Under the pieces are notes generated by a model, which made no database searches, had not been told where the DNA came from, and saw only the letters and a list, made by a program, of their open reading frames with translations. A DNA stretch of 64,000 bases, from assembly GCA_946481315.1 (NCBI GenBank), contig CAMLMH010000008.1:1-64000 (forward strand), given 5' to 3'. The position numbers and the translations under genes are program-made. The stretch is from an uncultured Bacteriovorax sp. (lineage in GTDB: Bacteria; Bdellovibrionota; Bacteriovoracia; Bacteriovoracales; Bacteriovoracaceae). Below, piece by piece: positions 54,711-62,199 of the stretch (position 1 is its first letter; each line of letters opens with the position of its first letter).

Positions 54711-55988
54711 TTGTCAATGCATGACGTTTTGTTAATTGCCGTTACCATAATTGCCACCTTCATAGTCGGTTTAATCCTCTTTAATTTAAAACCTACAGGC
54801 GAAAGAATAGAGCACAAAATTAATGCCCGGGATAATCTGCTCTCCCCTGTCGTCATGAAATCCATAGGGCAACTTCTTGGCCCTCCTCTCATCTCGGGAA
54901 ATAAAATCACTCACCTGAAAAATGGAGCTGAAATTTTTCCTGCCATGCTCGAAGCTATAGCCCAGGCTAAAAAAACTATAAATTTTGAAACCTTTATTTA
55001 TTGGGAAGGCAGTATTGCCCACAAATTTTCTGATGCAATTTGTGAAAGGGCAAAAAATGGAGTGCGCTGTCATATCATTCTGGACTGGTTAGGAAGCAAG
55101 AAAATTGAGCAATCTATGGTCGATGAAATGAAAAGATGCGGAGTCATTGTCGAACATTACCATCCTATACGCTGGTATAATCTCACTCGCCTGAACAACC
55201 GCACCCATCGTAAGATCCTTGTTTGTGATGGCCTCGTGGGGTTCACCGGAGGCGTTGGTATTGCTGATCAATGGCAGGGAGATGCCGAGGATCGTTATCA
55301 CTGGAGAGATTCACATTTTAAAGTAGAAGGACCCGCAGTTGCTCAGCTCCAGGCGGCCTTTATGGATAACTGGAATACGACGAACAATGAAGTGTTGCAT
55401 GGTGATGACTATTTTCCGGATATACCGTCATCAGGAAAATCGCTTGCACAAGTCTTTAAAAGCTCTCCGGAAGAGGGAGCTGGCAGTGTGCGGTTAATGT
55501 ATTTGTTTGCCATCGCCCATGCAAAAAAATGCATTAAAATTGCCAATGCATACTTTGTCCCGGATTCTCACGTTCGAAAAATGCTCATTCATGCGGCAAA
55601 AACGGGAATTAACATAGAAGTTATCGTTCCCGGTCCAATCATTGACACCAAGATTGCCCGTCTCGCCTCCCGGCACAGCTGGGGAGAAATGTTAAAAGCT
55701 GGTATCAGAATATTTGAATATACTCCAACGATGTATCACTGCAAGTACATGATCGTGGATGATATGTGGATGTCTGTGGGCTCAACCAATCTGGACAATC
55801 GCTCATTTCGGCTTAATGACGAGTGTAACCTTAACGTTATTGATACAGAATGGGTGGGCAATTTTGCTGAGACATTTGAAGAAGATAAAGCTCGATCGGT
55901 GGAAATAACTTATGATCACTGGAATAATCGTCCACTTAGTAACAAAATGCTGGAGCGATTTGCTTTTGTTTTTCGGGGCCAGATTTGA
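54711..55988 (+). CDS. Cardiolipin synthase-like phospholipase D family protein
   Basis: 425 aa from TTG at 54711 (GAGG six bases upstream); an ATG at 54717 is the alternative. One N-terminal membrane anchor. Two HxKxxxxD motifs: HRKILVCDGLVGFTGG and HCKYMIVDDMWMSVGSTN. YW.. ETFIYWEG is typical for Cls. Makes cardiolipin from phosphatidylglycerol, or another phospholipid exchange. Confidence 0.88.
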   Translation: MSMHDVLLIAVTIIATFIVGLILFNLKPTGERIEHKINARDNLLSPVVMKSIGQLLGPPLISGNKITHLKNGAEIFPAMLEAIAQAKKTINFETFIYWEGSIAHKFSDAICERAKNGVRCHIILDWLGSKKIEQSMVDEMKRCGVIVEHYHPIRWYNLTRLNNRTHRKILVCDGLVGFTGGVGIADQWQGDAEDRYHWRDSHFKVEGPAVAQLQAAFMDNWNTTNNEVLHGDDYFPDIPSSGKSLAQVFKSSPEEGAGSVRLMYLFAIAHAKKCIKIANAYFVPDSHVRKMLIHAAKTGINIEVIVPGPIIDTKIARLASRHSWGEMLKAGIRIFEYTPTMYHCKYMIVDDMWMSVGSTNLDNRSFRLNDECNLNVIDTEWVGNFAETFEEDKARSVEITYDHWNNRPLSNKMLERFAFVFRGQI

Positions 55989-55989
55989 A

Positions 55990-56021
55990 CACTGAAGGCC
56001 CATAGGCGTGGACCTTCAGTG
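55990..56021. terminator. Hairpin between convergent genes
   Basis: Perfect arms CACTGAAGG and CCTTCAGTG around a 14-base loop. No T-run on either strand, so bidirectional termination is uncertain. Confidence 0.5.
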
Positions 56022-56029
56022 AGTATAAA

Positions 56030-56353
56030 TTATAGTTTCTTTTTAATATCTTCTTTTGCTTCCTTATAATCCTCTTTAATTTCCTGAGTCCAGCTTGTTT
56101 TTGTCTCTCTTTCTCTTTCCCATGATTTCTTCATACATTTCGAAAGATCGGTTTTTTCTTTGGCCTCATTAATACAAGATCGGTCTTTTTCTAGGTTTTC
56201 ATTTTTTTTCTCTACAATTTCCATGTTCATTTTTTTGGCATCTTCAAATGACATGTTTTTCATCTTCTGTTCCATGTGTTTTTCACCTTTGTCCGATGAA
56301 GAAAAAGCACTGAAAGATAAAAGACATAAAGATGCTAATAATACGATTTTCAT
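56030..56353 (-). CDS. Small exported charged protein
   Basis: 107 aa from the ATG at 56353 with AAGGAG upstream. Signal peptide MKIVLLASLCLLSFSAFS. Mature part is almost wholly Glu/Lys/Met-rich helix with a cysteine pair (SCINEAKEKTDLSKCMKK). Not recognised; helical periplasmic protein. Confidence 0.7.
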   Translation of the reverse strand: MKIVLLASLCLLSFSAFSSSDKGEKHMEQKMKNMSFEDAKKMNMEIVEKKNENLEKDRSCINEAKEKTDLSKCMKKSWERERETKTSWTQEIKEDYKEAKEDIKKKL

Positions 56354-56473
56354 AGTCACTCCTTTGATAGAAACTCTGTTGAAGACTAGTCTTCAAAGGG
56401 TGACAAAAAAAGTAAAGCTGCGATCAACTTAATACAGGTTGCCACTAAAAATCAGTGCGTCTATGATTTATTC

Positions 56474-57316
56474 ATGACTGCAGAAGACAACCCCCATCCA
56501 CACGACATAAAAAATGTCAGCGATACGGCCTTATGGGTCGCTGCTTACCGCGCTGAAGAAAGTGAAAGAAAAGATGCATTCTTCCGTGATCCTTATGCCA
56601 GAATACTGGTGGGAGACTCTGGCACCAAACTGGCCACCAGGACTCAGGGATCGCGTTTTACGGCCTGGTCTGTAGTCATACGAACCATCATTATTGATTC
56701 CTTTATCACATCTCTTTCTGCAGAAGCAGATATCGTACTCAATCTGGGTGCCGGACTCGATACTCGCCCTTATCGGCTCAAGCTAAAACCTGACATCATT
56801 TGGCATGAAGTCGATTTTCCCGAGATCATCAATCTAAAAAAGGAGCGTCTGAAAAATATTCGTCCTAACGTTGAACTCCATCAGCATAGTTTTGACTTAT
56901 TGGACAAAGAAGTCCGCAACAATTTTTTCAGATCAATTAATGACAAAAATAAGAGGGTTTTGATCCTTACCGAAGGAGTCATGCCTTATCTTGCCAACAT
57001 TGAAGTGCAACAATTTGCCCGTGATCTACATTCTTATGCTACTTTTCGTTACTGGATTAACGAGTATTACTCACCGGAAATTCTGCAGTTCTTAAACACT
57101 CCCAAAAGACAAAAGCAAATGAGATACGCTCCCTTCCTCTTTTGTCCTGCCAATTGGATTGAATTTTATATTGATTGTGGCTGGAAGCATTTGGAGACCA
57201 GGTATTTCGGGCCGGAAAGCGAACGTCTAGGGAGAACACCGCCTGAACCTGGCTGGATTAAAGAAAGCGGTGCCGATGTCCGTCGTTACCTGGGTTATTC
57301 TCTCTATAAGCGCTAA
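56474..57316 (+). CDS. LCMT/PPM-type SAM-dependent methyltransferase
   Basis: 280 aa. VSDTALWVAAYRAEES, FFRDPYARILVG, then VLNLGAGLDTRPYRL (SAM loop) and HEVDFPEIINLKKERL are hallmarks of the TIGR00027/leucine carboxyl methyltransferase-like family. Usually methylates carboxyl groups or unknown small molecules. Alone, with no partner gene. Confidence 0.9.
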   Translation: MTAEDNPHPHDIKNVSDTALWVAAYRAEESERKDAFFRDPYARILVGDSGTKLATRTQGSRFTAWSVVIRTIIIDSFITSLSAEADIVLNLGAGLDTRPYRLKLKPDIIWHEVDFPEIINLKKERLKNIRPNVELHQHSFDLLDKEVRNNFFRSINDKNKRVLILTEGVMPYLANIEVQQFARDLHSYATFRYWINEYYSPEILQFLNTPKRQKQMRYAPFLFCPANWIEFYIDCGWKHLETRYFGPESERLGRTPPEPGWIKESGADVRRYLGYSLYKR

Positions 57317-57364
57317 AACTGAGCTCTCTTGACTCTTACGACTGAACCTGACTAAACTCATATT

Positions 57365-57946
57365 ATGAAAACTCAAATAATATTTATAGCTTCCCTTTTT
57401 TCCACAATAACCTTTGCTTCTCCGGTGATCAGGCCTGAAGGAATTTTTTCTTTTAGCCAAACCCGAATTGCTCAGGTCAAAGATGTCGAACTCGTTCCCC
57501 GTCAACATGCTGCCCGCTTTAAAGAGCTGGTCGCTGATGGTTATTCCTGCTATAGCGCTGATCAATTTTATCGCTGTTCAAAATTTATAAAAGATGTTGA
57601 GCTACCCTCTTATATTCAAAGAGAGATGGAAGGTCGTTTCAGCTGGAAAACATTTTCATTCATCCGTTCCGCAAATGCTCCGGAATTAATTAATGAAGCG
57701 GAAAGTATCGTTGAATACAAAATCCCTGATTCAGTCACATATGGCGACGAAACAACTAATGACTATTTCTACTATTTTTTACCAGGCAGTAACATCAAGA
57801 AAGCGATGTTAAGTTTTGAACAGGACCCACAGTGGCCTGTAATCGAATCTGAAAGTGAACTTTATACACCTTTCCAGAAAACAGTGAATATCAATAAATT
57901 TCAAAAACGTATTTACGAATTATCAATATATTTCAAAAAACATTAA
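57365..57946 (+). CDS. Exported hypothetical protein
   Basis: 193 aa with a signal peptide (MKTQIIFIASLFSTITFAS). One cysteine pair (SCYSADQFYRC). Not recognised. A strong hairpin follows. Confidence 0.65.
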   Translation: MKTQIIFIASLFSTITFASPVIRPEGIFSFSQTRIAQVKDVELVPRQHAARFKELVADGYSCYSADQFYRCSKFIKDVELPSYIQREMEGRFSWKTFSFIRSANAPELINEAESIVEYKIPDSVTYGDETTNDYFYYFLPGSNIKKAMLSFEQDPQWPVIESESELYTPFQKTVNINKFQKRIYELSIYFKKH

Positions 57947-57956
57947 TTAATTGAAG

Positions 57957-57983
57957 CGGGTGATTCCCTAATAGAATCACCCG
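57957..57983. terminator. Hairpin between convergent genes
   Basis: 10-bp arms CGGGTGATTC / GAATCACCCG with a seven-base loop. No T-run; may serve both neighbours. Confidence 0.6.
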
Positions 57984-58038
57984 ACTACTTCATCCTCGGT
58001 ATAAAAACTCGGAATGAATATTTAAATTCTGGCGAAAT

Positions 58039-58224
58039 TTAAGGATTTGATCCACCGGTTGTTCCACCTGTAGAGCCAGCTGAACCACCAGTTGTTCCTG
58101 AGTCAGTAGCTGATCCACTTCCCATCGAATCACTGCTACCTGTGCCTTCGCCAGCGTCTCTATTTTGATCAGAACATGACACTGCTAAAAACGCTGAAAG
58201 AAGAATTGCTAATACGTATTTCAT
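58039..58224 (-). CDS. Small Gly/Ser/Thr-rich lipoprotein
   Basis: 61 aa. Lipobox AVSC (Cys17). The rest is Gly/Ser/Thr-rich and ends in GGTTGGSNP. AGGAGG-like sequence before the ATG. May coat the envelope. Short repeats make it prone to length change. Confidence 0.8.
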   Translation of the reverse strand: MKYVLAILLSAFLAVSCSDQNRDAGEGTGSSDSMGSGSATDSGTTGGSAGSTGGTTGGSNP

Positions 58225-58492
58225 ATAACCTCCAAATTTGTTTGAATATTATCCATATTCACGTTAGAAAACTTTGCAAGTCTATTGCCCTCATTTTTAT
58301 GCTGTGAACGTAGAGTTTTTCGGGTGTGTTTAGGATCGTTAGACACGACCTTTTAGATGTCATATATTCAAAAACATCGGGCTTACTTCAGGCCATGACA
58401 ATGATGATTGTTAAAAATTTATGGATAAACACGCAAGGTCGCTTCGACGCCAGCTGTGTAGAAAAACGTCTCAGTTAATTAAAAGAAACGCG

Positions 58493-59740
58493 TTATTTGT
58501 AAAGTTCGCTCCAGTCTGTTTTAGCTGGAAAAGTGATACTACTTTCCAAGTCGAGCTTGTTTTTAACCTTTTGAGCTAAATTTTTATTGAGAACGTTTTC
58601 TACAGCAAAAATCGCCCGCGGTTTGATTACTGGATCAGCAATTCGTTTTTTAACGGCCCAACTGATCGGCCAGGCAAATTCCGGTGTGGGCTTATAATCA
58701 GCGTGAGGTAATTGTACTATGGCAACATAACGTGAATAATTGAGCAACGTCAGCATCAAAGCTTCTTCTGTCAGCATGGCAAGGTCTTCATGATGAGTTG
58801 AATAAGCGTACACATCTGATGCTACATCATTTGTAAATTCCTTAATTATGGTTTCAACTGTAGTTTTTTTATCTTCTTCCGTCGCTTTTTCCCCTTGAAA
58901 CCAAATTTGGCCGGCCTTGATCAGTATTTCAGATTTTACATGAACTGGAAGTCTTTGAGAGATAAGCTTACTGGTTGAATATCTTTCATAGGCCAGCTCA
59001 TCATATGTTTTGTGTTCATTAAAATCTTCACTTCGGTAAAAACTTCTTTCGAAATAATCGTTAGCATGTGCCAGTTCATGAAAGAGTAAGCGCGAAACAA
59101 TTCTGGCGATTTCCTCATATGTTCGGTGCGAGTCACTTTCTCTCGTTTCAATTGATTGACCGTTAACGACATAGTCTGAATCAAAAAGGTATGGCAGACT
59201 GAAAACCGCACTGCTGCGGCCGTCAATAACCTGTGTGACAAGCTTACGCTCCTCTGGTGTTCTCCAGAAATATCTGCCACTAAGATAAATGGCGCCACTA
59301 TCATTTAAATAAAAAGAAGGGTTAATGAGGTCAGATATAACAATTGCGCTGACAGCGCCGAACATTTCAAGTGTTTCAGGTTTTAGTCGTAGAAGAACTT
59401 CGCGAAAGGCTTCCCCTAAAAAAGGATGAGAGACCAATGTGCGTTTCATAATGGATTCTACAGTAACGTTCCCATAGAGACCCAAAAGCGGAACTTCGGC
59501 TACCAGACAGGATTTTTCGCCAAAATTATAAACACATTCCGCGGCCTTTTGAGCATAGGGAGCATCCGGATAGAGCGGATAAACTTTTCGGGTTGAATCG
59601 AAGAAATTTTCAGTGACCTGTAAAGTTTCTTTGAGTCTTTCTTCTCCGTGATCACCAGGAATCGCAGGAACACTTTTGCCCTTTGAACAACCAACAATTA
59701 ATAAAATGGCCAGAAAGGCAAAATATTTAAATCTTTTCAT
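58493..59740 (-). CDS. Lipoprotein with HExxH zincin motif
   Basis: 415 aa. Lipobox LIVGC. RLLFHELAHANDYFERSFY has the HExxH zinc motif; no Gly/His/Glu as in metzincins, so a gluzincin-like or otherwise uncharacterised peptidase is likely. A second conserved-looking segment is KTYDELAYERY, which may supply the distal Glu. Two cysteines (ECVYNFGEKSC) are near residue 70. Confidence 0.7.
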   Translation of the reverse strand: MKRFKYFAFLAILLIVGCSKGKSVPAIPGDHGEERLKETLQVTENFFDSTRKVYPLYPDAPYAQKAAECVYNFGEKSCLVAEVPLLGLYGNVTVESIMKRTLVSHPFLGEAFREVLLRLKPETLEMFGAVSAIVISDLINPSFYLNDSGAIYLSGRYFWRTPEERKLVTQVIDGRSSAVFSLPYLFDSDYVVNGQSIETRESDSHRTYEEIARIVSRLLFHELAHANDYFERSFYRSEDFNEHKTYDELAYERYSTSKLISQRLPVHVKSEILIKAGQIWFQGEKATEEDKKTTVETIIKEFTNDVASDVYAYSTHHEDLAMLTEEALMLTLLNYSRYVAIVQLPHADYKPTPEFAWPISWAVKKRIADPVIKPRAIFAVENVLNKNLAQKVKNKLDLESSITFPAKTDWSELYK

Positions 59741-59831
59741 AATGTCATGATCTTAAGCAAAGCATAGGCCAGATGCAGTTTCGTGAATACCGGTCCTTAG
59801 CAAAAGCCACCATGCAATGGTACTCAACAGA

Positions 59832-59848
59832 TGTCTAATTTTTTGTCA
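59832..59848 (+). promoter_or_regulatory. Imperfect dyad TGTCTAATTTTTTGTCA
   Basis: TGTC-N9-GTCA, 69 bases before the DUF5996 gene. TATAGT at 59894 follows 45 bases later, although that would leave a very short leader. Confidence 0.4.
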
Positions 59849-59917
59849 GTTCTCCTTTACCTGCTGCCTGGCTCTTTGGGAGAATCAGGTGCCTATAGTT
59901 AGCAAGGGGGAAGCGCA

Positions 59918-60883
59918 ATGGAAAACACCAGCACAATTGATATTGAAAATAAGAGTGACCGCAACCTCATGTCCTATGGTTGGCGGGACGCCCGTCAGCT
60001 GTTGCATCTTTATGCCCAGATTGTTGGCAAAATAAAATTACGACTTCACCCCAAGCTCAATCACTGGTGGCATGCGACTTTAAGCATTTCCTCCGTTGGA
60101 TGGACAACAGGACTTATTCCCTGTGAGCATGGATGTTTTGAGATGGAATTTAATTTTTTGACTCATGAACTGGTCGTAAAAAAATCAGACGGTCGTTTCA
60201 GGCTGATTGATTTGCATCAACCGAGCATAAAGGCATTCCATGATGAGCTCTTCACTGTTTTGCTTTCCCTGGATATCACCGTCACAATTGATGAGCATCC
60301 CTACGACCCGCAAAAAGTAAAAACCAACATCCCTTTTAACGTCAATCACTCTCCGGTTAACTATGATCCATTTTTTGCTTATAACTTGTGGCAGACATTT
60401 GTCGAAGCTGATGTGGCCTTTCAGAAATTTAAAGGACGTTTTATTGGCAAGTCTTCACCGGTACAACTATTCTGGCACAGCTTCGATCTGGCCTTAACAT
60501 TTTTTTCCGGAAAGCAGGCACCCTATTTTAAAGGCATGAATAAAGTGGCCAGAGAAGCTTATTCTCACGAGGTTATCAGTTTCGGTTTTTGGGGGGGAGA
60601 TGATGATATAGATGAACCGGCCTTTTACTCTTATGTTTATCCGGAGCCTAAAGATATAGTGACCAAAAACCTGATGCCAAGAGAAGCTTTCTGGAAATCA
60701 CTGCCCCGTGGATCACTTGCCATCTTACCTTATAAAGCTCTGGATAATCATCAGCCTCGCGAACAGGCCATACTGGATTTTATGGAGACTGCTTTTTACG
60801 CTGGAGTGACTTCAGCGCATTGGGATGGAGAGATTGCAAAGCTTCTCCCCACCAATATGAAAAAACATAAATTCATAAATTAA
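59918..60883 (+). CDS. DUF5996 family protein
   Basis: 321 aa. WRDARQLLHLYAQIVGKIKL, NHWWHATLSISSVGWTTG, FWHSFDLALTFFSG and the end AHWDGEIAKLLP are diagnostic for the family. Cytosolic and of unknown function. AAGGGGG before the ATG. Overlaps the next gene, on the other strand, by 4 bp at the stops. Confidence 0.85.
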   Translation: MENTSTIDIENKSDRNLMSYGWRDARQLLHLYAQIVGKIKLRLHPKLNHWWHATLSISSVGWTTGLIPCEHGCFEMEFNFLTHELVVKKSDGRFRLIDLHQPSIKAFHDELFTVLLSLDITVTIDEHPYDPQKVKTNIPFNVNHSPVNYDPFFAYNLWQTFVEADVAFQKFKGRFIGKSSPVQLFWHSFDLALTFFSGKQAPYFKGMNKVAREAYSHEVISFGFWGGDDDIDEPAFYSYVYPEPKDIVTKNLMPREAFWKSLPRGSLAILPYKALDNHQPREQAILDFMETAFYAGVTSAHWDGEIAKLLPTNMKKHKFIN

Positions 60884-62049
60884 TTTTTCTTTTTGCTTAA
60901 ATAACCGCGCAGACGGGCAAGCTCTCTTTTCTCTTCAGGAGGAATATCTGTTCCTGCTGAGCCTGTGTAACCGTATTCAACATTCGATTCGTAGAGGTTA
61001 TAGCATTTTTTTGCAAATGGTGAAGCTGAGTATTTCTGAACACAGTCTTTGAGATAAAGATCACTAATCGTGAAATAAAAAGTCTGGCTTAATCTTCTTT
61101 CAGCAATCGCCAGCCAGTAGAGAATTTCAGGGGCCATTGTTGTTTCAGGATGATCATTGAGATATTTAGAGAGGACTCCTGAGGCAATCAGCAGTGAAAT
61201 ATCATTTACGCCTTCTCCGGTGTGTTCTTTCACTTCCTCCAGCGGAACCAGATAGGTATTAATGAAAGCAGATATATCAGTCACTTTGGAAGGATCAAAG
61301 TCCTGCCACTTATTCAAAGAAGAATCCCATGATAATAAAGTTTGACGAGCAAGGATCGGTAAATTTTTTGATTTAAGAAATCGCTCTGTAAATTGTTTTG
61401 CCTTTTTTTGATTAAAATTTATCTTAGTGTGAATTGAGATAACTTTTCTAAGGGCAGGATAAATTTCCTGTGAACCTTTTTCCAGCAACCCTTCATCCAG
61501 GGCCTTCACGAAATACTTTTCTGCTTCATCAAAACGTCTAACGAGATACAGATAATTGGCAAAAGCGAGATCACTCTTAAACTCCGAACGCTCAGATTTA
61601 ATCAGTGAATCACCGAAAGCATTTTTCGCACCTTTTGCTGATAGTTGTGAATGACAGGAAATGCAAAGCGATGTTACTGCGCTGATTCGTTTTTGAGCGA
61701 ACGTATAATTATCAGCATTAACGGCCGCAATAGTATCTTCCAGATGATGATTCATGGTTTCTAGGCTGGGGCGGAAGCCCGGACGCTGAAAATACTCTAC
61801 GTGCTTGGCGCTTTTAAAAAATTCGGAAAGATCTCCAAGATTTTTAAGCAACTCAGCTTTTTTAGTCTTATTTTTTTTAAGTTCAGCAATGACATTTTCA
61901 TCTGAGTAAACGTAAGGAATGACCTTTAAAAATGAGCCATAGACACCATCCATAATGGCCCGGGCCTCAAGTTTTTTTTGGTCCTCGGACGTTTCGGCCA
62001 TTAGGCTGAATGCAGAAGTGGTTAAGATAAGAAAAAGTATCTTTTTCAT
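60880..62049 (-). CDS. Exported protein with one CxxCH heme motif
   Basis: 389 aa. Signal peptide MKKILFLILTTSAFSLMAE. One CISCH motif near residue 132 suggests covalent heme c. The rest is helical, with a repeat-like arrangement suggesting TPR-like units (YLYLVRRFDEAEKYFVKALD). A periplasmic mono-heme cytochrome with a protein-binding part is likely. Confidence 0.7.
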   Translation of the reverse strand: MKKILFLILTTSAFSLMAETSEDQKKLEARAIMDGVYGSFLKVIPYVYSDENVIAELKKNKTKKAELLKNLGDLSEFFKSAKHVEYFQRPGFRPSLETMNHHLEDTIAAVNADNYTFAQKRISAVTSLCISCHSQLSAKGAKNAFGDSLIKSERSEFKSDLAFANYLYLVRRFDEAEKYFVKALDEGLLEKGSQEIYPALRKVISIHTKINFNQKKAKQFTERFLKSKNLPILARQTLLSWDSSLNKWQDFDPSKVTDISAFINTYLVPLEEVKEHTGEGVNDISLLIASGVLSKYLNDHPETTMAPEILYWLAIAERRLSQTFYFTISDLYLKDCVQKYSASPFAKKCYNLYESNVEYGYTGSAGTDIPPEEKRELARLRGYLSKKKN

Positions 62050-62092
62050 ATTTGTCCTTTGAAAGTTTAAAGAGTGAATTTTATATCATTGT

Positions 62093-62109
62093 TGTCTAAA
62101 AGAGAATAC
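62093..62109 (+). promoter_or_regulatory. Degenerate dyad TGTCTAAAAGAGAATAC
   Basis: Left arm conserved only, 90 bases before the ATG at 62200. TAAGAT at 62153 would place its centre near -64. Confidence 0.3.
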
Positions 62110-62199
62110 TTCTGTTGAGCCTTAGATCCTGTTCATTTCCTGCACTGAATCCTAAGATAGATCATGTTAATTTGAAAATCAGCAGACTATCGTAGAGCA

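Noticed and set aside
58325..58350. TTAGACAC as a further copy of the shared operator
   Set aside because: The opposite half is at a different spacing (GTGT-N13-ACAC type), so it was not counted with the N9 set.
58395..58478. 27-codon plus-strand frame MTMMIVKNLWINTQGRFDAS
   Set aside because: Weak ribosome site, convergent with a lipoprotein gene, no support.
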